Assembly: GCF_037975245.1 (NCBI RefSeq)
Contig: NC_092567.1
Location: 12,064,376-12,128,375, forward strand
Direction: 5' to 3'
Source of the DNA: Apostichopus japonicus
Lineage: Eukaryota; Echinodermata; Holothuroidea; Aspidochirotida; Stichopodidae
DNA length: 64,000 nucleotides
Shown here piece by piece: positions 48,142-60,708 of the stretch (the first letter of the stretch is position 1; the number at the start of each line of letters is the position of its first letter). Made by a program: the position numbers and the translations under genes. The notes beneath the pieces were generated by a model. It was not told where the DNA came from and did no database searches. It saw only the letters and a program-made list of their open reading frames with translations.

Positions 48142-48480
48142 GGAAATCTGGACACACTAGCATATATGTCCAGTGGCGGAGATTTCTTGTCAAAAGTGGG
48201 GGGGGGGGGGGAGGGGTTGCAGGCAATTGATGAAATAAAAAGTCATAACTGCTGGCGCACTATTTAAGTGGAGCGCCACCATAAGTTGGCGCGAAGTGCA
48301 CAAGAAATTTTGGAAATCTGGACACACTAGTATATATGTCCAGTGGCGGAGATTTCTTGTCAGAAGTGGGGGGGGGGGGGGGTTGCAGGCCATTGATGAA
48401 ATAAAAAGTCATAACTGCTGGCTCACTATCTAAGTGGAGCGCCACCATAAGTTGGCGCGAAGTGCACAAGAATTTTTTTG
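48142..48480 (+). repeat. Two tandem copies (170 bp) of a MITE 5' region
   Basis: GGAAATCTGGACACACTAG begins both units (48142, 48312). Each contains CCAGTGGCGGAGATTTCTTG, a 13-15-base G run and the GGAGCGCCACCATAAGTTGG hairpin. They are 5' fragments of the AGCGGAGCGCCACC family, tandemly duplicated. The frames in this area (48190-48776) are repeat translations. Confidence 0.85.
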
Positions 48481-48543
48481 GCAAATATTGCCTCCCAGAT
48501 TGCAGGGAATGGTACTGCCCAAGACTTCAAAGGTTCATTTAAC

Positions 48544-48690
48544 CAGGGGCGTATGCAGGATTTTCTAACCCGGGGGCGCGTATTACTATCTAAGCGGAGC
48601 GCCACCATTGGTTGGCGCGCAGCGTACAAGCAAATTTCTGGTTTTGGTACCCCCAGATCACCGGAAATGGCACTTCTCTGGCTTGAAACT
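48544..48690 (+). mobile_element. AGCGGAGCGCCACC-family MITE fragment
   Basis: It starts CAGGGGCGTATGCAGG, then 'cgggggcgcg', 'actatctaagcggagcgcca', 'ggttggcgcgcagcg', and 'cagatcaccggaaatggcac'. It is the same layout as the intact element 21879-22898. No right end was found. Confidence 0.75.
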
Positions 48691-49151
48691 GACCAACCAT
48701 ATGTACACTTTGCCTGAGAACCAAGTTTTTTCCAAATACTTTTTTTCTCATCTATAACCTTTTTGAAGAATGTCACCAGTCACACATCATGTTCGACTTC
48801 ATCACATATCCTGTGGATCATTGCTTTTGTAGGTGATTCTTCATCGCGGCCCACAATATCCGTCAGCCCCACTGTTCAGAATTTGAAAATTCACAATTCT
48901 CGTGAATAAATTCACTTCAAACCATACCCATAATGTTGCACAAAATATCATCTATGGACATTCGATATAGAAAAACCTCCTTCAAACCCTAACAGACGGG
49001 TCAAAATTGCACGAGTATGATGAAGTATGATGAAGAATGTTGGTTAGGGAATTTTCGAAAATTCAGACAAGTACTTAAAATTTCGTTGAAGGAAATAAAA
49101 AATATACCAGATATTTCCGAAACCGAACACTACACACATCGACAGTTTCAG

Positions 49152-49708
49152 CATGGGCGCAGATCAGTCTTGGATAATGGTGGGGACGCGTGTCTGTTCT
49201 ATGACACTATGTAAGCGGAGCGCGACTATGGGTTTGCGCGCAGCGTATGATTTTTTTTGGGCAAATGTACCTCCCAGATCGCCGGAAATAACACTTCCCA
49301 GACCTAATGATGCTCCTAAACCTCCTTAAGTTTTAGATCTCATGGCTTAGAAATTTAGTTTGGAGAAATACATGGGCGTCTGCAGAAAGAAAATCAGGGG
49401 ACAAATAATCCAAGTAGACTTTTGAATACTTTGGGTCTGGGGTCCTCTCCCAGAAAACATATATAGACTGCCGCAAATGCGATTTCCGTCCTATATTTAA
49501 CAACTGTGGATAAAATACAATACAATGAGAACTGCTGCATGTCATTTGCACAATGCTGGATCAAACTGCGCCAAAATTCAATACAGGGGAACTTGAATTG
49601 CAGCTATTGGTCAAGACAAATTGGTGGGGACACGGTATATCATGTCCCCACTACTGAAAAAGTTGGTGGGGACGCGTCCCGCTGTCCTCACTAGGATCTG
49701 CGCCCATG
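49152..49708. mobile_element. 557-bp MITE with CATGGGCGCAGATC ends
   Basis: CATGGGCGCAGATC (49152-49165) and its inverse GATCTGCGCCCATG (49695-49708) are a perfect 14-bp inverted pair. Inside are 'ggtggggacgcgt' near both ends and a decayed 'taagcggagcgcgac..gcgcgcagcg' block (about 49211-49247). The flanks AGTTTCAG and GTTTGGAG do not form a clean duplication, so the insertion is old or rearranged. Confidence 0.7.
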
Positions 49709-50030
49709 GTTTGGAGGCTGTTTATCGTGGAACGCCATTTTTATGCTCACTGATATGATGTGATATCTGCTGTTTGCTTTGCAAATTCGAATAATTTTGT
49801 CACTGTTCCTCTTTCTCTTCCTGTTTTCTTGTCGTGATGACCAATTGTTGGGGCGTAAGATATGCATCATAACATATATCATGGCAAGACTGCATTGGAG
49901 GATGGAGGGGGGGGGGTGAGGTTGGCGTGGATAAGTTACATTATTTAGGTTGTACTGAGGTCACATGTGGCTTAATATCTTACCATGAACATTGCCCTGT
50001 AAAAGTCAAATATAAATGACTATCTTGCAG
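49709..50030. other. Flank before the second exon set
   Basis: AT-rich sequence with one G run (about 49907). It ends with the acceptor 'tgactatcttgcag'. Nothing else seen. Confidence 0.5.
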
Positions 50031-50090
50031 GAAATCTTTGTTTTCCAAGATGAATATATAACGGAAAACGACAGTCGATCCATTCCTAGA
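50031..50090 (+). CDS. Second exon set, exon a (20 codons)
   Basis: The acceptor is 'atcttgcag' and the donor CCTAGA|GTGAGA. Its 60 nt in phase 0 read EIFVFQDEYITENDSRSIPR. Without splicing, the frame continues VRQERDGCGRLM to TAA at 50126-50128, followed by AATAAA at 50140, so it could also serve as a terminal exon. It could belong to a second gene or be an alternative 3' end of gene 1, whose exon 40382-40471 is also phase 0. The family is not recognised. Confidence 0.5.
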
Positions 50091-50973
50091 GTGAGACAAG
50101 AACGGGATGGGTGTGGAAGGCTAATGTAACCGGAACGATAATAAACCTGATCATGTTTGGTTAGCGTACGGAAGAAAATAATTTAGCTTGTAACGACACT
50201 TAAAGTACAGCATTTTTATGTGTACATTTGAAACTTCATTCTTTCCGACCAAGCTAGTGTAATGTTTACTCCTATCATATCATTATCTATATATCTAATC
50301 ATGTGAATGTGGCCGTATACACCTGCTCATTAAAAGGAAAATGTTTGGACCAATACAATATTTCATCGTTTAATGGTATCTTATTTAACTGAACTTTCTC
50401 TTTACACATCGGTGATGAAAAGAAAATGTTTCTCTCCTTAAAGCAGCCGTATTTCGACTTATCAAGAATGTTACTAAACCCTTCTGAGTATTCAAAATTA
50501 GATTGCAATTAATCAAATTAAGGTATCTTGTTTTAAGTCGGTTAATGAGAGTAATTTATAAAGTACATAAATATTACAACCTGTCGTCACCCAGATATTT
50601 TTCTTCAGACAAAATCCTTTGAAGAACTAAAGATGAACTCCAAACATCCAAACTTTAAGTTACTGTTTGTTTGAATTAAGTGTCAACACTTTAACGAACA
50701 ATTTTGCCAAGGTATTCCTGAGTAAATAACAGATCTATCAAAATCAAACTATATATCTGTTGTAATTATACAAAGAAAAATCCACTTAGCCTAAAACGAT
50801 ATAGTCCAAAATAACATACTAACATTCAATCTAAAAAATACACTTAAAAAAATGTAGCATTAAAAATAAAACCATTTCTCTTCACTGGCTTTAACAATAT
50901 CATCATTTAACGACGCACTGTGAATAAAGCGTACGAGCGCCCTGTAAAATAAAACGTTTGCATCACACGGACA
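50091..50973. other. Intron or flank, nothing recognised
   Basis: AT-rich DNA to the target duplication at 50966. The minus frame 50299-50508 is unsupported. Confidence 0.5.
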
Positions 50974-51112
50974 CACTGGCGGATCCAAGGGGGGGGGGGC
51001 CAAGGGGGGCCATGGCCCCCCAAAGGTGAGCCAAAAAGTGTTTCCGAACATCCGCTAAATCATATGATTGGAAATTAAAAAAATCGAGAGGAATAGCAGT
51101 GGTAGACTAGTC

Positions 51113-52224
51113 CAGTGGCGGCGGAACCGGGGGGGGGGGGGCTTGGGGGGCTCTAGCCCCCCCAATGCAAAAGTTGAGGGGGCAAATGCATGATAAGCCC
51201 CCCCCCTCAATATTTACCAAGGCTCCGAAACGTGCATCTGCCCATTTTTCAATGCATACTTGTCGATATGTCCGATGCACACGTATACTATATAGGTGTA
51301 ATAATTTTAGTAAATGCTGGGGGACCCTCGGCCCGTCCCCTGGCTATAGACCACATTTTCACCCCAACCGCGTCTTCACGCCCCGTGAAAAGTGGAAGCA
51401 GTGAGTGTGAGTATACCGGTAAGCGCAACACAACTTCGTCTTAAGACAATGACTTGCCTCATTTCAACCAGTTCTCCAACATCCACTTACTCAGTGGCGG
51501 AGCGTCCATACGATCAGGGGGCGGATGCAACCCCCCCCCCCCTGACGGACTCAAAGGGACTGCTGGCGCCCTTTTCAGCTTTTCACTACTTTTAACTTAT
51601 TCGCGATTATAGACTATTTTATTGCGCTCTCATATACCTATTGACATTTGTCATATTCTGTTAGTGTAATTTTCCGACAAAATGGCAATGACACCTATTT
51701 ATTCTCCGTTTATCTGTAAATTGGCAAGGCCCGGAATGGGTCATTTCCTGCAATCTATAGAGTATCTTTACTCAAAAATTTTCTGTACGCTCCGCGCCAA
51801 CCTGTGGTGGCGCTCCGCTTAGATAGTGTCGAAAGCGCCCCCCCCCCCCGACCAATACCCCTAGCTCCGCCACTGCCCTTACTACACTCAAAAACGTCTT
51901 TGCGAGTACACTACGAGTAATAGCTACTCTCTTAAAACACCATCGAATATACAAATTACAATGTTTTTACAGACTTTCTCGTGCAATCTGAGAAATTGCA
52001 GGCTTGAGACCCATATTTTAGGGCTAGGTATTCGCAGCATAAAACACTCAGGAAGTGCCGTTTCCGGCCATCTGGGGGTTTGAAAAAAACTTTTATGGTA
52101 CAAAATTTTTTTTGTAAAATTTTATTGTACGCTCTGCGCCAACCGATGGTGGCGCTCCGCTTAGATAGTCTCCACACATTAGCCCCCCCCCCCCCCCAAT
52201 AATTTTTCCGTTCCGCCGCGCCTG
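51113..52224. mobile_element. Middle element of the nest, perfect 8-bp TSD GACTAGTC
   Basis: It begins CAGTGGCGGCGGAACCGGGG. The inverted right end is CAGGCGCGGCGGAACGGAAA. GACTAGTC is duplicated at 51105-51112 and 52225-52232. Near the right end it has the reverse ACTATCTAAGCGGAGCGCCACC block (about 52139-52171) and a C run. It contains the smaller element 51492-51875. No transposase. Confidence 0.85.
51492..51875. mobile_element. Innermost 384-bp MITE, 7/8 TSD
   Basis: The left end CAGTGGCGGAGCGTCC and inverted right end CAGTGGCGGAGCTAGG share 12 bases. The flanks are CACTTACT (51484-51491) and CCCTTACT (51876-51883). It contains a reverse 'ggtggcgctccgcttagatagt' block and G/C runs just inside each end. 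Confidence 0.8.
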
Positions 52225-52266
52225 GACTAGTCTAAAACTTTTCGTTTTCTGGTTTAAAATTAAATG

Positions 52267-52778
52267 CAGAGCTCCCAACTGACCCGCAATTCGCGGGAAT
52301 TAGACCCGCATTCTAACACCCAAACCCGCTGACCCGCACAAGCGTTCGAAAAAAAACGCATTGTAATTGTCAAGTATACATAAAAAAAATTGCATCAAAT
52401 TTTGACTTAGCAACCATCATTTCTTTAGCATTTAGCATACTAGAGTATAAAACCTCCTTTACAGCATCATTTGAACCTCAAATTAGCCTATATTTCTTTT
52501 CATTGGGGCGAGCAGCGAACATTTTCATGCCACGGGAAAGAATGAATTATCACCTACTATTCAATTTATTGATGTTACACACACAAAAATGCAATATTTC
52601 TCATAAAATTTTGGGTGACAAAAGCCTTTCTAAGTGCCACCATTTTACATGTAGGCATCACCAGGATTCCAAAAAATTCAAAAGGGGAGGGGGACACCCC
52701 CTCCCCTTATACCCCTCCCCCAGGACGGCGATTCGTGGCATGGACCAGCATTTGCCTTCTCAAGAGTTGGGAGCTATG
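52267..52778. mobile_element. 512-bp MITE with AGCTCCCAACT ends, 6-bp TSD
   Basis: The left end CAGAGCTCCCAACTGACCCG and inverted right end CATAGCTCCCAACTCTTGAG share 14 positions with two mismatches. TAAATG is duplicated at 52261-52266 and 52779-52784. CCCGCAATTCGCGGG and GACCCGC repeats lie just inside. A GGGGAGGGGG-ACACCCCCTCCCC hairpin lies at about 52684-52707. Such ends resemble hAT6-type elements. Confidence 0.8.
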
Positions 52779-53127
52779 TAAATGTATGAGCATGAGGATT
52801 TACAGTTTAACACCATTTTGCAGTTACAGGCTGGTTGTAAGAAATCTATAACCTATGAGAAATAAAATTTCTTGAGAAAGATGATGCCAACTTTGTTTTA
52901 TAAATATTTTTTAGAAAATTACACCTGGGAAACATTTTTTTTAGAAGTAAATTAACATCACCATTGTACACTTTTGTCGCACCAAATTGCATCTGAGGGC
53001 ATTCAGCAATAGAAAATTTTCCAAAGGGGAGGGGGAACCCCCTCCCCTTACACCCCTCCCCCATATCACTCTAATGCCACTTTGGCCCCTCCCAAACAAA
53101 GGTCCTGGATCCGCCAGTGCACGGACA

Positions 53128-54480
53128 AGGACACAACTGTCTTCTGATTACCACAAAGTTACCGCAAAATGAACAATGTGGAGTACGGTCAGGATAGTCA
53201 CAGTGAGGTTGTAGGATTATTTCGATCATCCATGTTTATTTGAGATTGGACAGGGCCGTCCTGACGTTCGTTAATTGTTGATGTTCACAATAATGAATAT
53301 TCAAAGAACACACTGATATAGATATAAACATAAAGAGAGAGAAAGATGGAACCAGAGTACGGTGTAGCTTACTACTGTAATGCATTCATTAGGGGGAGAT
53401 TGTGGTCGTTTTCATAACTGATTTGGTTTCGCTTAGCTTGTAAACACACATATACAAACACAGTATAAATGTATTTATAGCTTATACATTACTTCAAATG
53501 ATATAGTTATGCTAGGAGTACAAAGACAAACTTGTGTTTACGTACATAATTTAAAACCAGGACGACGATAGAGATATTGCTCGTTATGTGTATTTGGCAT
53601 ATTTGAATACAAACAATTATCCAGGTTAATCGGTCCTTAATCCAACATTTTGAACGAAGACCTGCATTATCGGTAAAAAAAAAAATTTTAAAAATTAAAA
53701 TGATAAACTTATATTATTAACCGAATTATCAGTGGGATTTGTAACCGATAATCTAATTTTATTGCCGGTAAGCTTTCATTTTCAGTTGAAAATTTTAGAG
53801 TACCGGTAAAAAAACAAAGACCGGCATTGAGCAATAAACCATTTTTTTTCCCCGACGTATAAAACTGGAATATATCATTAGTGGGCATTTTGCTTTGCCA
53901 TTCACGTGATTCAGGAGTAATTTCGACATGCGAGTAGATTAGCACGCGGTAAGATTAGCATAACAATACGCGTAAAACCCCATTCTGAATGAGAAGAAAA
54001 CCGCAGGTGGCTTTAGCTTTGTTTAGCATTCCATGGACAGATGTTATGTTACTAGTCATTGTAATGCATTATAGCTTGAATAGGCTTGTTGCTTATGCAT
54101 AAAATCCAACTTAAGCAATTGAACGAACATGGAAGCGGGTGATAGTGTAGCCATTTAGTGAAATAATATTACTTTAAATACGTTATTATAAAAGACATTG
54201 CAACCTTCTCACCATGCTCTATATCTATGGAAATGTTTGTGCAAATTATTCTCGTTGGATCAATATCACAGGATTTTACTTTGTAAATATTTCGCAATGA
54301 TTTTGTAATACAAAGTGATGTATCATGAAATCAGGATCAATAGTTTTTAGAGACCTATACATCTTTTCGAGGGCTGAAAATATGATTGTTTATGAAGAAG
54401 TATCTAATTTTTCGAGAGGATCAGTTTGCTTCAATACCGAGATACACTTTAAAATATAGCATAACGATAGTTCCTTTCAG
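53128..54480. other. Intron or flank before exon b
   Basis: AT-rich, no recognised element. It ends with the acceptor 'gatagttcctttcag'. Confidence 0.5.
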
Positions 54481-54588
54481 ATGGTGAACTTCGTACGTAG
54501 TTTTACCCTTCCTGACTTCGCGAAAGCTTTTGGAGATAAACAGATATTGGATGTCAAAGTATTGTCCGTTGATCTCTCGTCATCCCAT
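54481..54588 (+). CDS. Second exon set, exon b (36 codons)
   Basis: The acceptor is AGTTCCTTTCAG and the donor CAT|GTGAGT. In phase 0 it reads MVNFVRSFTLPDFAKAFGDK and continues through LDVKVLSVDLSSSH. The exon starts exactly at ATG, so it could be a translation start or an internal Met following exon a. It looks like globular protein (aromatic residues, alternating hydrophobics). The family is not recognised. Confidence 0.65.
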
Positions 54589-55733
54589 GTGAGTACACAT
54601 TCCAATGAAAATCTTTGTTAATATTGGTAATCTCCAATAAACGGTACTAAGATAAACACCAACAGTAATGAACCTCTCAAAGACCTAGGTTATCATCACA
54701 TCAATAACCAGAAACACAAGACAGAATTAATTAACTTTTTAATTAGTACATAATTTGCTGCAAAAAAGAAGCAACTTCTCATATTCTGTAATTAATTTTG
54801 AAAAATAAATAAATTAAAATAACGGCTTAACAAGTAACAGTCTAATCATTTGTATGGTTACAAATGTTGTTTTGAGCATCCTCCGATGGTCAATCACCAC
54901 CAAAGCCAAAAATGAAAATTATAATAGGGTGAATTATGTAAAGACAATAGTCCTTGACATTCTTGATAGAGACAAATTATTTAGTGCAGTCATTGTCTAT
55001 CATTTGTGTTGAATACACAGGAACATGAAAAATACAAACTCACCTGTGACTGATTCCTTTTCGTAATTTAATTATACATCATTTCCAGGGTAAGGAGATC
55101 GTTTTTTGGAAACTAAATCAGAGCCAAACTTTACTTGGTATTACAAACGATTTAAGCTAAGTATCAAACGAACTATGTCCCGCTAATGCGTCAATTAATC
55201 GCCGTTCATTGTGTTGCGTAATTCAACGGCGTTCTAGTACCTTCCGTTAAAAAATCGGTGTAATTGGGAATTGGGAATTCCCAAGTTTATATTCTTTAGT
55301 ACCATCATAAAATAATTTATGAAATATTTCCCTTTACTGGGATTAAACATCAAACATTAACGCATGCGCGAATTGAAAACATCCTAATTTTTGCACATGT
55401 AACTTCTTAACAATTTGACATTCTGATGTAATATGAACGAATCATCGATAATATGACGTTGTTAAAATATTTAACTAATCCGAGAATCAGTAGCAGAGAG
55501 ATTTCTCTCAACAGTGTTCCATCAGCGTTATCTATAAACAGAACATACATGCATAAGGGTAGCTAAGTTCCCATAATCCAATATAGGCTCTCATAGGCTT
55601 GTAGTTGACAATGGTACTTGTCGAACGTTTATTTCCAGTTTGATGATGACATCAGTTTAAGTGATTAAGCCATGTTAAGTTTAATTTATTAATTTTCCTT
55701 TTACATCATATCATAATTATTGTTAAAAATCAG
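54589..55733. other. Intron between exons b and c
   Basis: 1,145 bp, AT-rich. The acceptor (TGTTAAAAATCAG) has a weak pyrimidine tract. Confidence 0.55.
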
Positions 55734-55904
55734 CTCGTGGTGCAAGATAAATCGGCCGTATTTTCACAGCGTTGTAAATCTACGGAAAGTTCATTCGAAG
55801 TCTTCTCGCTGGTACCTCGGTTCTATTTCTCTAACGTTATTCAATATTATGACGGCAATTGCGAGCTCATCACCGAGATGAGTGCTTTAGGGTTGAGAAC
55901 GTGA
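55734..55904 (+). CDS. Second exon set, exon c (56 codons plus TGA)
   Basis: The phase-0 frame is open for 56 codons from the acceptor to TGA at 55902. It starts LVVQDKSAVFSQRCKSTESS, includes FEVFSLVPRFYFSNVIQYYD, and ends ITEMSALGLRT. The protein-like composition, in the same phase as exon b, supports a real terminal exon. With exon b it would make a 92-residue protein if translation starts at 54481, or the C-terminus of something longer. No membrane segment, signal peptide or known motif is seen. A possible ATTAAA lies at about 56045. Confidence 0.6.
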   Translation, partial: LVVQDKSAVFSQRCKSTESSFEVFSLVPRFYFSNVIQYYDGNCELITEMSALGLRT

Positions 55905-57246
55905 CTGCTGGTGGAAGAGGATTGTATAGCTATCAATGATATCAGTTTGACGTCATATTATCTGCATACTTTATAGTCTTCGCTTCCGAATTCTTATTTC
56001 CTGGATGAAGTTCGTACGTATTTTGTTTATTTTTGGAAATTTAATATTAAATATGATTGTTGAAAGAACATCATTTAAATTATATATATTTCAATGTACA
56101 TTATTAACTTACGGAGCCTTAGAAATTAAATTGCTAAATACACGTTATCAGTTAGTAACGATTCTGCCTAAATGCCGCAGTTTGTGTTGAATTTCCACCT
56201 TCAAAAGTACAACAACGTACCTACATAACCTAACATATAATATACTGCAATCTACTTAAATCACTCCAGAAACGATAAAATTAGACAAAGAGTGTAAGAG
56301 TTTGCACAATTATGCATAATTGATCTTTAATATTTGCTATCATATTATATCGTAAAGCCATTTATTATCACTGGCTTATCTAACGAAACTCTGATAAGGT
56401 AAGATCACCCAGGCTCCATTGAGCATCAAGTTATATTGTCCGTCATATACTCAGCTCGTTCAGTTATCAGATTCAAAGTAACATGACGATAAATCGAGGA
56501 TCAATATGAATATTGATAACCATTAAAAGCATAGCTCGTATGATACATGATACAATCTGATCATATAACAACTATTTCGATTATATTGATAAACATTCCT
56601 CTTCCTTTTATAAAATTTGACCCAAGAAAGGTTTAACTATCAAAATAAGTTTCATCCTCTCCGAACTGGGTTTAAATTAATGACGTCAGGATTGGGCACA
56701 AATGTCTGAACTAATTTTGTAGTATACACGTTCATCGAATGGAAACGGATCCGATCAAACTTGATCTGTGAAATCTGCTCTTTGTGTTTGTTCGCCATAT
56801 TTTTTTGCTCTGCTATAACAAAGCTAGTAGGGGTGAAGGAGGGGGTGCAATGGTGCGCATAGGCGTCGCTGACAGAAGTGCTCCATAAGAGCCGTCCTTC
56901 TTTCCATAGTTACAACTTTGAGAACTTTTTTTACCGTTAAGTCAAAGGCACCCTCCCCTATCCATATAGGTCATGCCACTGTTAGCGTATAATTGTCAAC
57001 GCTGTAAATATGTATGTTACCTGTGTCTTTTTTCCGCCTAAAGTGTGGGATATTATTTAATAGTGGTCGCTGTTTCAATTATATATTTTTCTATCTAAAC
57101 TGTACATGTTGTAAACCACAAAAATACCACTGCTGTCAGTATAGGTTTTATTTTAATATTTTATATATTTAGTTTTGAGAAATGCCAGTTTAAACAGCTG
57201 ACGTCATCAATAAAAGTGACTGGATTACACAATCTAGTACGGAGAC
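55905..57246. other. 3' flank of the second exon set, nothing recognised
   Basis: AT-rich, no supported gene. The frame 56005-56190 is unsupported. Confidence 0.5.
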
Positions 57247-57400
57247 CAGGGGCGTCGTGCGAAAATAAATTTAGGGGGGCCCGTGAGAAGGTGATGACTA
57301 TCTAAGCGGAGCGCTACCACGGGTTGGCGCGCAGCGTACAAGAAAATTTTTCGTCTGGCAGACCCCTCAGATTGCAGGAAACGGCACTTCCCGTGCTTTA
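57247..57400 (+). mobile_element. AGCGGAGCGCCACC-family MITE fragment
   Basis: It begins CAGGGGCGTCGTGCG, then 'ttaggggggcccg', 'actatctaagcggagcgcta', 'ggttggcgcgcagcg', and 'cagattgcaggaaacggcac'. The right end is missing. Confidence 0.75.
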
Positions 57401-60400
57401 TGGCAGTATAAGCAACACCCCTAAAATTGATCAAAATTAATGGCAATTTTTTATTTTGGGAAATATTCTCGAAGGAAGTGATCGCTATTTATTCCTCAGT
57501 TTACCAACCTCGTCTCCCAGAAGCGCCCAAAATTGAAGACATTTTTGTGTTGGCTGATCCATGATCGCCTCCCATGCCCGTGAGAAGTGGTGACTGGGTA
57601 AAGAAAAAGCGATGCCGTTTGAAAACATGGGCAGAAAAAGCGAAAGTAGCGAAACCTAAGGTAAAACGTGCGATAACGAAGTGATTATTTTCCAGGTTAA
57701 TTGTGACTGTATTTGAAATGATTATTATTATTCATTTTTTCAAAACTACCCATCAGATCATGAGGAAAATTTATCCTAGTGGACCTTTCAGCGAACTGAT
57801 TGCATTACTTAAGAAGAAGTTCACATGGAGTCCCATAATCTCTGTTCACTACATTTATCTTAACTTTCCGAATTTTGTTACAGGCTTAGAAAACAATTAA
57901 AAAATTTGCCATTTTTTCATGCAAATTGACTGACTTTGGCAAAGGTAACGGGTTGCCCTTACTCTGTGACTACGTATATATAATATTGTTCAACGATGGC
58001 AGCGTTGATGGCACATTTGGTTCATTAGTTATCAACCAGTAATTATTTAACTGTTTCGATTGACTGAATATCAACAATTAACAACCATTGACCAAGCAGT
58101 CAACAGAAGCCCCATTTCTCGTAGGCCCTACAAGAAATTCAGTTGCTGACACTGTTCGAAAACACTTCTTTTTTTTTAAATTATGACAACATTTTATGAC
58201 ACCTTTGACAAAATTTAGTACATATTTGTCACGCATAAATTGAAACTTATTCAAATAGTGTTGAAAATTATCAAATTTATTTATACAGACTTTAAATGAA
58301 ATATCACAAAAAAAGACAGAAAAAGGAAAATATAAGAAGAACTCCAAAAAAGTGTAAACATTATTTAAAGTATTACAAATTATGAATTCGTTTGCTCTGA
58401 TAACTTCACATTGTCAAGAAACAATGAAACTTCCAATGACGTCATTCATCAATCACTACGTCATCAGTATGTACGACCATCTTTCTCATGGACGTCAATT
58501 GGTTAAAATCACAATCAATAAAATATAACAATGTTAACTAATACACAATGATGTCAATTTGTTTTTAATCTGTATATCATATATCACGTACACTCGATTA
58601 TTTCATGAGAGCCTATTTTTACTTGTATTGTGCTTTATTTCCTCACCATATTTTTACATAATGGCCTTAACTTTTATATGACGTATCTGTTACGTAATGT
58701 CTTGAATCATTAGTTATGACACTATATTATAATTTGCCAATGTTCACACTAAATGTCATTGTCTAATTCGCTGCTTACCTGGAAATTTCAACAACTGTTC
58801 CAAATTTCATATATTTTCATAAAAAAAATCTATCTTTCCTGGAAATTGTCTTAAATTATTTTAAGAATGTTAGGATTGTGGTACTTAAGAAGTGGAAATT
58901 TCGAAATAACAGGTCCATCTTTTCACTTTTAATATCCAATTTGCATTTTTTTTAACTCAAACTTTCACTACTATTTTCTCTAACTTTCGACTTTAAGATG
59001 GCAAAGTTTAAAAAAGTATTTCGACTTATTATCTTAACATATTGGTTTTTTTATTTAATAATTCGGCTTATTCCTTATGATATCGCCTTAATACCTCACC
59101 AGTTCAACTATGTTATCTCAGAATATCAACGTTTCTTGATTAGATTGGTGTTATGTAATAAGGGGGTAAAGAAAGGACCACATGGATAAACTGTTGACAT
59201 TTCGACTTAGTATGCGAAAAATGTGTTAACCGATTATGAAATATGTAAGAACAAGATGTACATCGATATAGAGGCTATGAGTATTTCATCTACTTGATAT
59301 AGGCTCCTGATGGTATGGTTGTTCTTATGCATATCTCTGGTAAGAAAATGAAGATTGTGAGCAACATATTTAATAGGGCCGGCACAAGGATTTACTGGGA
59401 GAGCAATTGCCCATTCAGTTAGTATGTTATTTACTTCGCTGGTGTCAGGTTCTGACCAAGTCATGTATATTACACATTATAGTATATACCTCGGTCTCAC
59501 TAAGAGATGTGTGTGACCATAATCATATGTCCGCTACGAGCTATAATCTTGTCTAATGTATAAATTCCTAATGTAATTGTTGTGACATGTTACATTTGTT
59601 TTGCTTTGCTTTAACGGAGGATGGTACCGCCCGATTGATACATTTTATATAGGCGTGGGATGCGGGTGGGGGGGGGGGTAGGTTTCATTATAAATAATTT
59701 GAACAATCTATTCCGCAAATTTTCTAGAGGATTTCAGAACGTAGTATAAGACCCTACAGGCCGTACCACAAACTGCAATTGTTAAGAATAGATACAAGGA
59801 GAGTGAATTTAAATTGCTATTTCATTTGGCATAGTGTTTCTCATATACAAGACAGTACCAATGTACTTAATAAAACGTTTACATAGATTGTCACCGAGAC
59901 AACGCTCAATGATTGCTGAACAACGTAGTCGGAGGTGTTTTACCCGTTTAGTTTGCACACGTGGTTCAAAAGGACCACGGTGAAAACCATAAAGTAAAAA
60001 TATCTAAACATTAATATACAAACATTGGTAAACCAAACACATGAATTTGTACAAATCAATAATAACATAATACAGAATAAGGTTTCCTCTTATAAATAAT
60101 GCACAAAGGGAAGAGGTGTAGCAAATAACATTTGGTACCATGAAACTCAAAGCATAGAGTAAGATTAACAACAATTACCTCCTTAATAATAATAACGCTC
60201 AACTTACCATCGCTGACGGGCAAAACTAGCCGCACGACAAACTGCGACATACAGAGGCATTCAGGGGTTTACTGCAGCTATTGGGGGTTTACGGCGGCTT
60301 TCTGGAGAATCATAGAATACCAATAAAAATAATAACCTCTCGAGAAATACTGCACGAAGATGATACTTTAACCCGAGATACTCTTACAAATAAGCAACGC

Positions 60401-60680
60401 AATAAATACACGAAAAGGCAACAAAGATGGTACAAAGCATATAGCAAAATCACATTAAAAGCAAATCTTAAGAATGCGATATTAAAGAAGTATACAATTA
60501 GGATATCTACCCCTTTAATGCCTTTATAAAACATATATAGAAAACATATTACTTAGGATTTCACTATGAGAGCACATGCGACGCCACCCTGCACCATGAG
60601 AGGAATGAAGCATGTAACTACGTAAAACTCACATAATACGTAAGTATTCATCGATTACGTAAGTATGCGAAGCAAGGAGG
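57401..60680. other. Intergenic AT-rich DNA, no gene
   Basis: One G run (about 59668). Short frames at 57703, 58078, 58998, 59234 and 60281 carry no recognisable motif or splice context. Confidence 0.5.
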
Positions 60681-60691
60681 CGGGTATAAAA
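60639..60691 (+). promoter_or_regulatory. Possible core promoter: two TACGTAAGTAT boxes and a TATA box
   Basis: TACGTAAGTAT occurs at about 60640 and 60656, followed by GCGGGTATAAAAGG (TATAAAA at 60685). The spacing is promoter-like but no supported gene starts downstream on this strand. It lies just past the 3' side of the minus-strand RT fragment and may be chance or transposon-derived. Confidence 0.25.
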
Positions 60692-60708
60692 GGTCACACC
60701 CTAACCAC

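Larger units (their letters stand above)
50974..53119. mobile_element. Outer hAT-like element of a nest (CACTGGCGGATCC ends), perfect 8-bp TSD
   Basis: The ends CACTGGCGGATCC and GGATCCGCCAGTG are exact inverses. CACGGACA is duplicated at 50966-50973 and 53120-53127. Just inside are poly-G and 'ggccatggccccccaaa'. The total of 2,146 bp includes two independent insertions (51113-52224 and 52267-52778), so the original element was about 510 bp. A palindrome GGGGAGGGGG-AACCCCCTCCCC sits near its right end (about 53024-53046). Confidence 0.9.
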
